From JANQRA01 sp035550735 (GTDB taxonomy: Bacteria; Actinomycetota; Acidimicrobiia; Spongiisociales; ZC4RG35): a stretch of DNA of 64,000 nt. The notes under the pieces are model-generated. The model did not search any database and had not been told where the DNA came from. It was given only the letters and a program-made list of their open reading frames with translations. The stretch lies in assembly GCA_035550735.1 (NCBI GenBank), contig DASZOM010000033.1, forward strand, positions 1 through 64,000. Direction: 5' to 3'. The translations under genes were made by a program, and so were the position numbers. Below are positions 44,025 through 52,633 of this stretch, one piece after another. Position 1 is the first letter of the stretch; every line of letters starts with the position of its first letter.

Positions 44025-45026
44025 TCAGCCCACCCCGGCGAACGGTCGCTCCGCGGGGCCCTTGCGCACGACCGCGCTCCACACGGTCTCGTAGTGGTCC
44101 CGGTCGTAACGGTCGACCTGGGGGAGGACGAACTCCTCCCACGCCGAGCGGAGCGGGTCGTCCCCGTCGGCGTAGATGAAAAGGCCCGTCGGGAGACGGT
44201 CGAGCACCGAGCGCAGCGAGAGCGGCGTCTCGACCCGGGTGCCCGAGTCGGAGGCGTCGAACGAGGCATTGATCTCCACGGTGAGCCGGGCGATCGCATC
44301 GACGAAGGAGTCCTTCAGGTTGGGGTATCGCCTGCCCAGCATCGCCTTGACCTGCTCCTCGACCGGGAACTTCTTCTCCCAGATCACCCAGCGGTCGGCG
44401 AAAGCCTTGTTGAGGGTCTGGGTGCCGGCGTAGTCCCTGATGTCGGTGGGGTTCATCGTCCCGAAGATCCTCACGTCGTCACGCAAGGGGACGGTCTCCC
44501 CATGGGGCAGATCGAGGGCGGCGTAGCGGTCGAGAAGACCGTGCAGGGCGAACAGGGTCTCGGCGCCCGCCGCGTTCAACTCTGAGAGGTTGAGTAGTGA
44601 CGGGCCGCGGAGGGCGCGGGTGATGTCACCGTCCTCCCACCTGCTCTCGGTCCCACCCTTCCCGTCGCCGTGGAGACGGGTCGAGCCGATCAGGGTCACG
44701 TCGCGGACCTCGCCGGTCAGCGGGATCCGGAAGTAGGGGAGCCCGAGCAAGGCGGCGAATTGCTCGATGTCGTGGTCCTTGCCCGTCCCCATGTGCCCGC
44801 GCACGGCCACGTGCAGCGGGACCAGCCCCTCGGCGTCCGAGCGGCGGGCCTGCTCTACCTGGGCGAACCTGTAGAGCATCCCCAGATCGACGTAGTAGGG
44901 GTCGGGCTCGGGAATCTTCCTGGTGCGCAGCTCGAAGTCGTCTGCGTTCCGGGGAACCTCGAACCTGTCCAGCTCGATGGGCTTCCCCTCGCCACTCGGG
45001 TCGTTGAACACAACTTTCTCAGGCAA
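44025..45026 (-). CDS. CobS/MoxR-like AAA+ ATPase with degenerate Walker motifs
   Basis: A 333-residue protein. The Walker A position reads GHMGTGKD (about residues 75-82), so the usual Ser/Thr after Lys is Asp. The Walker B position reads SLLNLSELN, so the first acidic residue is Ser while the Glu remains. The downstream elements FGTMNPTDIRDYAGT and FADRWVIWE follow the CobS/MoxR layout. TTG 45026 has GAGGAG 7 nt upstream and overlaps the VWA stop as TTGCCTGA; GTG 45056 is the longer alternative. It pairs with the VWA protein upstream, as CobS pairs with CobT. ATP hydrolysis may be weak or altered. Confidence 0.85.
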   Translation of the reverse strand: MPEKVVFNDPSGEGKPIELDRFEVPRNADDFELRTRKIPEPDPYYVDLGMLYRFAQVEQARRSDAEGLVPLHVAVRGHMGTGKDHDIEQFAALLGLPYFRIPLTGEVRDVTLIGSTRLHGDGKGGTESRWEDGDITRALRGPSLLNLSELNAAGAETLFALHGLLDRYAALDLPHGETVPLRDDVRIFGTMNPTDIRDYAGTQTLNKAFADRWVIWEKKFPVEEQVKAMLGRRYPNLKDSFVDAIARLTVEINASFDASDSGTRVETPLSLRSVLDRLPTGLFIYADGDDPLRSAWEEFVLPQVDRYDRDHYETVWSAVVRKGPAERPFAGVG

Positions 45027-47103
45027 TTGATCTCTCCTCGTGATATTCGGATGCACGTAGCCACCAGGTATCCATGCCCGAGAGGGCGAGACTGCGGCGC
45101 AGGGCGCCTCTCGTCCCCTCGATCATGGCCCTGGTCAGCCGGTCCGGTCTCTCGACGACTTCATGTCGGTGATAGGCCTGGTCGACGGTGTGGTCACCTA
45201 TTCCGATGCCGATCACCGTCGTCCCGGTGGATTCAACGGACTCGACGGAGCGGGCCAACGCCTCGACCGAGCCCCGGGTCATCCCGTCGGCGAGGACCAT
45301 CAGGAGCCGGACATCGGCGCCGAGCCGGCCCATTCTCTCGCCGGCGTGGATCACGTTGAACTCGTCGACGTTGGCCGCCTTCTCGAAGAGCGAGACCGGG
45401 GGTGACGAGCGGGCGTCGCGCCGGGCCAGGGCGGCGGCACGTCGCGGGTTCATCGCGGTGAAGAAGAGCCCGGCCAGGGTGTCCTGGCTGTCCCTCCAAC
45501 GTCTGTCGAAAGATTTGACCAGGTAGTGGTTGACCGTCGAGGTGAGCCGGTCAGCCGCCGATCCCTGTGATCTCTTCAGGCCGGCGGTGGCCGCCGACCG
45601 ACCCCGCAGATAGGAGTCCTCGGTGTCCTCGGGCCTGGCGGCGAAGCCCCGGTTGAACAGGGCTACCTCGAAGTCGATCTGCAGCTCGTCGCACAGCCGG
45701 GCCATGCTCCAGGCGCCGAGCAGGGCGGAGGGCATGGCCCATTGGGTGGAGGAAGCGGCGTTGCGGCCGGGGCTCAGCATCGAGGCGGAACCGTCGACGA
45801 GCAACGACACCGCATAACGCCGCCTGGTGCGTGAGGCGCGCCGCTCGTACAGACGCTGGTACAGCCCGGCTCCGATGAAGAGGGCGGCGTGGGGGGAGAC
45901 GTCGCCCTGGTCGAAACCGGATCTGAGCCCGCGCCTCTGGTTGGCGGCGAAGAGGGGGAAGAGCTCGCCGGAGACATGGCGCTGGTCGACGTTCCAGCGC
46001 CGCGACGCCTGTTCGATCGCGGCCATGCCCTCGGCGCCGAATCCGGCGAACGCCTCGGGGATCGGGGTGACCAGGAGCTTCCCGCCCTGACCGGTCGGCA
46101 GGAACACCTCGGGTGCCTGGCTGACCCGGAGCAGCTGGTTGGTCGACTCGTCATCGGCGCGATCCGATGCGCCGCGACGGTCGGAGGCGCCGGAGCGCGC
46201 CTCGGCGGCGCGGCGGGTCTCCTCGTAGGACTCGGAGTCGGTGACGATCGGGGAGATGAGCCGCACCGTGTCCACGCCTTCGGCCGCCTTCTCGGCGTCG
46301 AGTCGCTGCGCCGCTTTTCGCTGGGCGCTGGACGCCGATGCGTCGACCTCTGTGATCAGGCCATGTGCCCTGGCGATGGCCTCGAGCTCGAGGGCGAGTC
46401 GTGCCACGTACCAGGGGTCGTCACTGTCGCCGGCCGCATGACACTGGGCGGTGGCCTCGTCGAGGGCCACCGCGGCCCGGGCTTCGAATCTTCTCTCCAG
46501 CACCTCACGATCCACATACCCGGCGGTGAGCAGGAAGCATCCGAGCACGAACTGGCTGAGTGCCCCGGAACGCTGGATCGCCTGGCTCAGAGAGGAGAGA
46601 TAGAGGTCCTGTAGCACGGAGCGGGCTCCCGGGTAGATCGAGAGCCCCTGTGCCTCCTGACGGGCGTCTTCGAGGGAGAAGAAGAGGACCTCGGCGACAG
46701 GCTTGCCGGTTCGCTCCAATGCGGTGAGGAGGTCGAGCTCGGCATCGGGTCGCCTCTCCCCGTCGACCGGCCAATCGTCGGGCAGCGGCCGGGTCTCGTC
46801 CAGGTTGGTGGCGACCAGGTGGAGCACCTCGTGCAACGCCGAGGCGAGGGCGACCTCGTCGGGGGTGACAGGGGCGTTGCGGTGGTATGCGGCCTGGAAG
46901 ATGCGCGGGTCGCAGACGATCTCGTCGGCGGAAGCGGAGGACTCGGGGCCCAGCCTGACCTTGAGGTTGGGGTTCTCCGCCAGAGTGCGGGCGAGCCGGG
47001 TCACGGCAGGGGCCACCCTCTGGTAGCGGCCGACCACGGCCTCGATGGCCTGGTCTTTGGGGCCGATCAGGTCGGTCAGGAATGTCTGGTCGCGTCCGCG
47101 CAC
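45019..47103 (-). CDS. CobT/NorD-like VWA protein with HExxH motif
   Basis: A 694-residue protein. Residues 91-95 are HEVLH, and a possible third ligand region LEDARQE follows at about 144-150, a minimal zincin-like arrangement. The middle is charged and low complexity (SASSAQRKAAQRLDAEKAAEG). The C-terminal VWA domain has the MIDAS VDGSASM at about 432-440 and later LADGMT. The pairing with an AAA ATPase and this order resemble CobT (cobaltochelatase) and NorD, but no cobalt-chelatase or nitric oxide reductase gene is nearby, so the client is unknown. GTG 47103 is the start. It is divergent from the M16 gene across 81 bases. Confidence 0.85.
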   Translation of the reverse strand: MRGRDQTFLTDLIGPKDQAIEAVVGRYQRVAPAVTRLARTLAENPNLKVRLGPESSASADEIVCDPRIFQAAYHRNAPVTPDEVALASALHEVLHLVATNLDETRPLPDDWPVDGERRPDAELDLLTALERTGKPVAEVLFFSLEDARQEAQGLSIYPGARSVLQDLYLSSLSQAIQRSGALSQFVLGCFLLTAGYVDREVLERRFEARAAVALDEATAQCHAAGDSDDPWYVARLALELEAIARAHGLITEVDASASSAQRKAAQRLDAEKAAEGVDTVRLISPIVTDSESYEETRRAAEARSGASDRRGASDRADDESTNQLLRVSQAPEVFLPTGQGGKLLVTPIPEAFAGFGAEGMAAIEQASRRWNVDQRHVSGELFPLFAANQRRGLRSGFDQGDVSPHAALFIGAGLYQRLYERRASRTRRRYAVSLLVDGSASMLSPGRNAASSTQWAMPSALLGAWSMARLCDELQIDFEVALFNRGFAARPEDTEDSYLRGRSAATAGLKRSQGSAADRLTSTVNHYLVKSFDRRWRDSQDTLAGLFFTAMNPRRAAALARRDARSSPPVSLFEKAANVDEFNVIHAGERMGRLGADVRLLMVLADGMTRGSVEALARSVESVESTGTTVIGIGIGDHTVDQAYHRHEVVERPDRLTRAMIEGTRGALRRSLALSGMDTWWLRASEYHEERSIA

Positions 47104-47184
47104 AAGCCGTCCATTGTCTCACGTCGTGTCAAGTCGCCCCAACCGGCTTCACCCTTGGCGGTGGCGGGCTATACCCTTCCCCGC

Positions 47185-48441
47185 GTGCACTACGACTTCA
47201 CCACGCTTCCCAACGGCCTGCGCGTCCTCACCGAGTCGATGCCCTCTCTCCGCTCCGTGGCCCTGGGTTGCTGGATCGACACCGGCACGCGTGACGAGAA
47301 CGACAACGAGGCCGGTGTCTCCCACTTCCTCGAGCACCTGCTGTTCAAGGGCTCGGAGAAGCTCTCCGCCCGGGATGTGAACGAGACGCTCGACGCCATC
47401 GGGGCCGAGTCGAATGCATTCACCTCCAAGGAGACGACCTGCTACTGGGCCCGTCTCCTCGACCAGGACCTAGCGGTCGGTCTCGACGTGCTGTCCGAGA
47501 TCATCCAGCGGCCCGCGTTTCGCCCCAACGAGATCGACTCGGAGCGCCAAGTGGTCGTCGAGGAGATCAACATGAACGACGACGACCCCGGCGACGTCGT
47601 CTTCGAGAACTTCAGCACCGCCGTCTTCGCCGGGCATCCTCTGGAAGAGCCGGTCCTGGGCACGCGGGAGTCGATCCGGGCGATGACCCGGGACGACATC
47701 CTGGGCTACTGGAAGCGCCGTTACGGGACCGGTTCGATGGTGGTGGCCGCGGCCGGGTCTGTGGACCACGAGACGTTGGTCGGGATGGTGGCCGAGCGCT
47801 TCGGCGACTGGGCCGGGGACCCTGTCGACCACCAGTTCGGCAAGGTCGAGATCGAGCCCCGTGTCAACATCACCAGCCGGGAGACCGAGCAGGCCCATCT
47901 CATCCTCGGTGGCGCCGGGCTCGACCGCAAGGACGAGAGGCGTTGGGCGTTCGAGGTTCTCAATCACGTCATGGGGTCGGGAATGTCCTCACGTCTGTTC
48001 CGCGAGGTCCGTGAGGAGCGGGGTCTCGCCTACGCCGTCTACGGGTTCAAGCTCGCCTATGCCGACAATGGCGGCTGGGGTGTCCACGTCGGCACCACAC
48101 CACATCAGACCGACACCGCCATGGGTGTCATCCGCGACGAGCTGGACAAGGTGGTGGCCGAGGGGATCACCCCCGAGGAGCTGGAGCGCGCCAAGGGCTC
48201 GATGCGCGGAGGGCTCGCCCTGTCACTGGAGGACGCCAACAGCCGCATGGTCCGTCTCGGCCGGGACGAGCTGGCGGGCATGCCCCATCTCTCCGTCGAC
48301 GAGCGTCTCGAGAAGCTGGACGGCGTCGACCTCGACATGGTCAAGTCGGTCGCCGTCGAGATCTACGGGGCCCCGGTCAGGGTGATGGGCGCCGTCGGCC
48401 CCTTCGAAGAGGGCGAGCTGGACAAGTATCTCGAGGTCTGA
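47185..48441 (+). CDS. M16 family zinc peptidase
   Basis: A 418-residue single-chain M16 peptidase. The inverted zinc motif HFLEH (HxxEH) is at about residues 47-51, with the distal Glu in the following helix (NAFTSKETTCYWARL region) and the second homologous half from about residue 215. The second half lacks the motif, as is normal. These are processing peptidases related to mitochondrial MPP beta. The GTG 47185 start fits the family; longer readings run under the divergent VWA gene. A TACCCT-like hexamer lies 7 nt upstream. It is convergent with two small minus-strand genes. Confidence 0.92.
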   Translation: MHYDFTTLPNGLRVLTESMPSLRSVALGCWIDTGTRDENDNEAGVSHFLEHLLFKGSEKLSARDVNETLDAIGAESNAFTSKETTCYWARLLDQDLAVGLDVLSEIIQRPAFRPNEIDSERQVVVEEINMNDDDPGDVVFENFSTAVFAGHPLEEPVLGTRESIRAMTRDDILGYWKRRYGTGSMVVAAAGSVDHETLVGMVAERFGDWAGDPVDHQFGKVEIEPRVNITSRETEQAHLILGGAGLDRKDERRWAFEVLNHVMGSGMSSRLFREVREERGLAYAVYGFKLAYADNGGWGVHVGTTPHQTDTAMGVIRDELDKVVAEGITPEELERAKGSMRGGLALSLEDANSRMVRLGRDELAGMPHLSVDERLEKLDGVDLDMVKSVAVEIYGAPVRVMGAVGPFEEGELDKYLEV

Positions 48442-48464
48442 GAGGCCTCAGCTGAGGTCGGAGT

Positions 48465-48815
48465 TCAGTCCCCTAGCGTGAACTGGACAGACATCGGCGG
48501 CTCGTCGATGTCGACCACACCGGCCGATGGGTCGGCGGGTCGCTCGATCACCAGAGCGCCGCCGAGCTCATGCACTCCGTCGTCGACGGGCCAGCCGAGA
48601 CTGCGCACCGTTGAGACCGGGCCCGCCATGGAGACCCAGAGGACCGAATCCTGTGCCTGGGTCAACTCGACCAGCAGCTCGGCGCCATCGATCGGACGCA
48701 GGTGCTCGCCGGGCCCCCCCGCCGCAAAGACGGCGACGGAGCCCCCTACAACCGTCGCCGCCAGACCTGCGGCCACTCCCAACCCGGCGAGACGTCGAGT
48801 GATCACTCCCTGCAT
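48465..48815 (-). CDS. Small secreted or anchored hypothetical protein
   Basis: A 116-residue protein. An N-terminal signal or anchor helix (LAGLGVAAGLAATVVGGSVAVF) is followed by about 85 residues of beta-rich sequence with no Cys. I recognise no family. It lies 23 bases past the M16 stop on the opposite strand, with a 12-bp palindrome CCTCAGCTGAGG (48446-48457) in the gap. Start and reading frame are plausible but not confirmed by a strong ribosome site. Confidence 0.5.
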   Translation of the reverse strand: MQGVITRRLAGLGVAAGLAATVVGGSVAVFAAGGPGEHLRPIDGAELLVELTQAQDSVLWVSMAGPVSTVRSLGWPVDDGVHELGGALVIERPADPSAGVVDIDEPPMSVQFTLGD

Positions 48816-48848
48816 GCGTCCGCCACCGTAAGTGGCGAGGGGCCGACA

Positions 48849-49223
48849 TCAAATGGCTATCTCGACAAACTGCGAAAGGACTAGTCCATAGAGCAGTGCC
48901 ACGAGCACCGTCACCAGCACCCGGCCGAGCACGTTTCGCCCGCGATTGTCGGCGCCCCGGGCGAGGAGGAAGGCGAGCACCACCCACAGGGTGATGTCGA
49001 GCGGCCAGGCGATCACCAGATCGCCAGAGACGAGACCGAAGATGGCGGAGAGGGGCAGCCCCGCGTAGAGAAGGACGAGTCCCACCGTCTCACACCCCGA
49101 CTCACAGGACCTGTCCCCGACCATGGTCAGGCCGATGGCCATGAACACCACGGCGATGCCGACGAGCACACCGGTGGCGATGGCTGCGCTGCGACAGCCC
49201 GGTGGCTCGGATCGGCTGGGCAC
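48849..49223 (-). CDS. Small hypothetical membrane protein
   Basis: A 124-residue protein with three or four hydrophobic helices (IATGVLVGIAVVFMAIGLTM; VGLVLLYAGLPLSAIFGLV; ITLWVVLAFLLA; VLVTVLVALLYGLVL) and two Cys in the first loop (RSCESGCE). I recognise no family. GTG 49223 is preceded by TACGAT at 9 nt. It is divergent from the DUF2269-like gene. Confidence 0.55.
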   Translation of the reverse strand: MPSRSEPPGCRSAAIATGVLVGIAVVFMAIGLTMVGDRSCESGCETVGLVLLYAGLPLSAIFGLVSGDLVIAWPLDITLWVVLAFLLARGADNRGRNVLGRVLVTVLVALLYGLVLSQFVEIAI

Positions 49224-49297
49224 GGAGGCGGGATCGTACGTGTCCCCCGCCCGGGTTCGAAACGGCGGCTAGCTTCACCGTCGATCGGAGGATTGAG

Positions 49298-49750
49298 ATG
49301 GAATTTCGAGATGTCCTGCTGGTGCTCCACATCGCAGGTGCCGGCACCTGGCTGGGCGCCAACGTCGTCCAGGCCGTGGCGCCGCCGGCGCTCGCTCGAA
49401 CCGGCGCAGGAGCGCTCGCCGGCTGGTACCGGACCACGAAGCAATTCAGCACCCGTCTCTACATCCCGGCGTCCCTCCTCATCTTGGTGACCGGGGTGCT
49501 CATGGTCCTGCAGAGCGACGCCTACGGATTCGCCTCCACGTTCGTCACGATCGGCTTCGGGATGCTCATAGTCGGCGGGATCCTGGGCAGGCTCGTGTTC
49601 GAGCCGGGTGGGCAGGCTGCGGCCGAGGCGGTCGAGTCGGAGGATGCGACCGCCATCCGGGCCGCCACGGGAAGACTGGCCACCTTCGGAGTGATCGACA
49701 CACTGCTGCTGCTGTTCACGATCACCGCCATGGTGCTCCGTCTGGATTGA
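49298..49750 (+). CDS. DUF2269-like integral membrane protein
   Basis: A 150-residue protein with four TM helices. The start EFRDVLLVLHIAGAGTWLGANVV, with a His and Trp in the first helix, and the middle RLYIPASLLILVTGVLMVLQ resemble the DUF2269/CopD-like group of small membrane proteins. The function is unknown. The ATG has GGAGG 6 nt upstream, a clear Shine-Dalgarno site. The DUF4015 lipoprotein follows 22 bases downstream. Confidence 0.7.
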   Translation: MEFRDVLLVLHIAGAGTWLGANVVQAVAPPALARTGAGALAGWYRTTKQFSTRLYIPASLLILVTGVLMVLQSDAYGFASTFVTIGFGMLIVGGILGRLVFEPGGQAAAEAVESEDATAIRAATGRLATFGVIDTLLLLFTITAMVLRLD

Positions 49751-49772
49751 CCGAAGCGCTCCTCAGCCTGTC

Positions 49773-51071
49773 GTGACCCGGGCCCGGCACCTGCTCATCA
49801 TCGTGGTGTTGACCACGGTGGCTTGCACCGGGAACGCCCCCGGCGGTGGTGGTGTGAACGTCGGTGGCGAGACAACCATCGTCGAACAGCCGACCACCAC
49901 GACGACGGTTGCCCCCACCACCACGTCGCCTCCCCACTTCTCCATCCAGGGCAAGGTCACACGCGACGACGGGACCCCGGTTGCCAGGGCGTTCGTGACC
50001 ATGGGCGACACGCTGGCGATCAGTGGGGCCGACGGCTGGTTCTCCTTCGAGACCGTCGAGCCCCAGACCATGACGGTGGGCAAGCCCGGGTGGTCGAGCG
50101 TCGAAGTCACATGGGACGAGGCCACCGTCTTCTACGAGGCCACGATCAACCCGGAGCGGATCCGGGGGATCAGGGTCAGCGCCGAGGCGGCCGGCGACGA
50201 CGCCAAGTTCGCCTCTCTGCTCCAGCTCGCCGACCAGACAGCCATCAACGCCATGGTCTTCGACAGCAAGCAGGAGGGCGGCACCGTCCTCTACGACACC
50301 GGTGTCGCCGAGGCACACGAGATCGGTGCCGTCAGCGTGATCTACGACCCCCGGGCCCGGATCGAGGAGGCTCATGCCCACGACCTCTACACGATCACCC
50401 GCATCGTCACCTTCGAGGACGCGATCCGGGCGGCGGCCCGACCGGAGGAGAAGCTGGTGGGGCCGTGGCTCGATCCCAAGGCGGAGACCGCCCGCGCCTA
50501 CATCCTGGCCCTCGCCGCCGATGCCTGCGAGATCGGCTTCGACGAGATCCAGTTCGACTACATCCGTTACCCGTCGGGGAGCACGGCCGAGCTGACCGGC
50601 CAGCTCGACATGACTCAGGACGAGCGGGTCGCGGTCATGGCCGACTTCCTCGCCGCGGCGCGTGAGCTGCTGCACCCGATGGGGTGCGCGGTGAGCGCAG
50701 ACGTCTACGGGATCGTCGTGTCCACCCTGGACGACCAGGGGATAGGGCAGCGTCCGGAGGAGCTGTCGGCCCACATCGACGCCCTCAGCCCGATGGTCTA
50801 CCCCAGTCACTACTCACCGGGTTGGATCGGGTTCGAGGACCCCAACGAGCACCCTTATGACGTGACCGCCGATGCGATCACCGACGCCCTGCCCCGCATG
50901 GAGGTTGGAGCCCTGCTCAGGCCATACCTGCAGGCCTTCTATTGGACCGACGAGCAGATCCGACGATCGATCCAGGCCGCCGAGGACAACGGAGTGGGGT
51001 GGATCCTGTGGAACGTGCGCAGCAACTACGACCGCGCGGCGATCCCCACCGACGCCGAGCTGGCGCCCTGA
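49773..51071 (+). CDS. DUF4015 putative glycoside hydrolase-like lipoprotein
   Basis: A 432-residue protein. A signal peptide with Cys at 18 (LTTVAC) is followed by a Thr/Pro linker (about residues 35-52) and a beta-sandwich carboxypeptidase-regulatory-like domain (GKVTRDDGTPVARAFV). The main domain from about residue 125 is a DUF4015 TIM barrel: NAMVFDSKQEGG, then CEIGFDEIQFDYIRYPSG, where the Asp-Glu-x-x-x-Asp tract lies on a barrel strand, and LSPMVYPSHYSPGW. DUF4015 is a predicted glycosyl hydrolase family; the glycan target is unknown. Surface exposure and the Thr linker match the M15 lipoprotein. Confidence 0.83.
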   Translation: MTRARHLLIIVVLTTVACTGNAPGGGGVNVGGETTIVEQPTTTTTVAPTTTSPPHFSIQGKVTRDDGTPVARAFVTMGDTLAISGADGWFSFETVEPQTMTVGKPGWSSVEVTWDEATVFYEATINPERIRGIRVSAEAAGDDAKFASLLQLADQTAINAMVFDSKQEGGTVLYDTGVAEAHEIGAVSVIYDPRARIEEAHAHDLYTITRIVTFEDAIRAAARPEEKLVGPWLDPKAETARAYILALAADACEIGFDEIQFDYIRYPSGSTAELTGQLDMTQDERVAVMADFLAAARELLHPMGCAVSADVYGIVVSTLDDQGIGQRPEELSAHIDALSPMVYPSHYSPGWIGFEDPNEHPYDVTADAITDALPRMEVGALLRPYLQAFYWTDEQIRRSIQAAEDNGVGWILWNVRSNYDRAAIPTDAELAP

Positions 51072-51088
51072 GCCCTCCCGTCCCACCA

Positions 51089-51094
51089 TACGAT
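51089..51094 (+). promoter_or_regulatory. -10-like hexamer TACGAT, 6 nt before LLM gene
   Basis: TACGAT, six bases, then ATG at 51101. The hexamer is the same as that before ccmF. Confidence 0.5.
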
Positions 51095-51100
51095 CTGACG

Positions 51101-51991
51101 ATGAAGATTGGAGTCCAGCTTCCCGAGGTGGAGCGCTCCGTCACCTGGGCGGAGGTGCGCGAGGTGGCGGTCACCGCGGAGCAGTGTGGGTTCGACTCGA
51201 TCTGGGTCGGGGACCATCTGCTCTACCGGGATCGAATCGGGTCGAGCGGGCCCTGGGAGGCCTGGTCGACCCTGGCGGCCCTTGCCGAGGCCACGGAGCG
51301 GGTGGAGCTCGGGCCACTGGTGGCGGCCACCTCGTTCCACAACCCGGCGATGATCGCCAAGAAGGCGGCGACGGTCGACGAGATAAGTGGAGGCCGGCTC
51401 GTCCTCGGTCTCGGGGCCGGGTGGAATCGGGTCGAGTACGACGCGTTCGGGTTTCCCTACGACCGGAGGGTCGACCGCTTCGCTGAGGCCTTCACCATCA
51501 TCCGGACGCTGATCCGGGAGGGCTCGATCGACTTCGATGGCGAGTTCTACCGGCTGCGGGAGATGGAGCTGCTGCCGCCGGCACGACCCGGCATGAAGCT
51601 GATGATCGGCTCCAACGGGCCCCGCATGCTGCGGATCACCGCGCCGCACGTCGACATGTGGAACACCTGGCACACCTGGTTCGGCAACCGGGCCGAGGGC
51701 ATGGCCCCGCTGATCGCCGGCCTGGAGGCCGCATGCGCCGAGACCGGACGCGACCGGTCCGAGATCGAGAAGACGGCTGCGGTCTACGTCGGTCTCGCGC
51801 GGGGAGGTGGCAGGCGGGCGGGCAGCGAGGATCGGCCTGAGGTCCAGCCGATCTCGGGCAGTCCCCAGGAGATGGCGGAGTCCCTGCGCGCCTTCGCCGA
51901 CGTCGGGATCGACCACATCCAGATCGTGCTCGACCCGATCGATGCGGCCGGAGTCGAGGAACTGGCCGGGGTGATCGCCCTGATCCGATAG
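51101..51991 (+). CDS. LLM-class flavin/F420-dependent oxidoreductase
   Basis: A 296-residue luciferase-like TIM barrel. N-terminal KIGVQLPEVE, the strand GFDSIWVGDHL, GPLVAATSFHNPAMIAKKA and the glycine-rich GGRLVLGLGAGWNRVEYDAFG are hallmarks. In actinobacteria most such enzymes use F420 rather than FMN; the cofactor cannot be decided from sequence alone. The ATG is preceded by TACGAT at exactly 6 nt and there is no Shine-Dalgarno site. A PEBP gene follows 9 bases later with its own TAGGTT hexamer. Confidence 0.88.
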   Translation: MKIGVQLPEVERSVTWAEVREVAVTAEQCGFDSIWVGDHLLYRDRIGSSGPWEAWSTLAALAEATERVELGPLVAATSFHNPAMIAKKAATVDEISGGRLVLGLGAGWNRVEYDAFGFPYDRRVDRFAEAFTIIRTLIREGSIDFDGEFYRLREMELLPPARPGMKLMIGSNGPRMLRITAPHVDMWNTWHTWFGNRAEGMAPLIAGLEAACAETGRDRSEIEKTAAVYVGLARGGGRRAGSEDRPEVQPISGSPQEMAESLRAFADVGIDHIQIVLDPIDAAGVEELAGVIALIR

Positions 51992-51994
51992 GTT
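51989..51994 (+). promoter_or_regulatory. -10-like hexamer TAGGTT, 6 nt before PEBP gene
   Basis: TAGGTT, six bases, then ATG at 52001. It overlaps the TAG stop of the LLM gene. Confidence 0.5.
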
Positions 51995-52000
51995 TCGGGC

Positions 52001-52633
52001 ATGGAGCTCCGATCGAACACCTTCGCCGACGGCGCCGCCATCCCGGCGAAGTGCGCCCTGGCCAAGCCCCATCCCGAGGACCGGGTGACCTTCTCCGACA
52101 ACGTCAACCCCCATCTGGAATGGAGTGACGTCCCCGAGGGGACCAAGTCGTTCGCCATCGTCGTCCACGACTACGACGTCCCCAGCGTGGGCGACGACGT
52201 CAACCAACCCGACCGGGAGGTGCCCGAGGATCTGGCACGGGTCGACTTCTTCCACTGGGTCCTCATCGACCTCCCCGCCGACAAGCGGTCGATCGAGGAA
52301 GGCGAGTTCTGCAGTGGTGTCACCGAAGGGGGTAAGGACGTGCGACGCGGCCCGCACGGGACACGCCAGGGTCTCAACGACTTCACCGGGTGGTTCGAGG
52401 GCGACCCCGTCATGGGTGGTGACTACTACGGCTACGACGGTCCCGCCCCTCCCTGGAACGACTCGATCCCCCATCACTACAGATTCACCGTCTATGCCCT
52501 CGACGTGGAGAACCTCGAGGTCGGAGACGATCCCTTCACCGGGAAGGACGTGTGGGAGGCGATCGAGGGCCATGTCCTCGCCCAGGCCTCGATCGCGGGC
52601 ACATACACCCAGAATCCGAGGCTGGCGAGCTAG
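52001..52633 (+). CDS. PEBP / YbhB-YbcL family protein
   Basis: A 210-residue phosphatidylethanolamine-binding-protein fold. NPHLEWSDVPEGTKSFAIVVHDYDVP carries the conserved Asp-x-Asp pair, VDFFHWVLIDLP the ligand-pocket His, and HHYRFTVYALDV the C-terminal strand. It has a longer central loop (RRGPHGTRQGLNDF) than E. coli YbhB. Bacterial roles are obscure. It shares CTAG with the stop of the convergent MaoC-like gene. Confidence 0.87.
   Translation: MELRSNTFADGAAIPAKCALAKPHPEDRVTFSDNVNPHLEWSDVPEGTKSFAIVVHDYDVPSVGDDVNQPDREVPEDLARVDFFHWVLIDLPADKRSIEEGEFCSGVTEGGKDVRRGPHGTRQGLNDFTGWFEGDPVMGGDYYGYDGPAPPWNDSIPHHYRFTVYALDVENLEVGDDPFTGKDVWEAIEGHVLAQASIAGTYTQNPRLAS

Noticed and set aside
42914..44299. 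Longer start for the LOG-like gene
   Set aside because: The 100 extra codons are an off-frame reading of the AAA gene with no family similarity.
48446..48457. 12-bp palindrome CCTCAGCTGAGG as terminator
   Set aside because: No loop and no T run; a perfect palindrome with no spacer is a poor hairpin. It may be chance.
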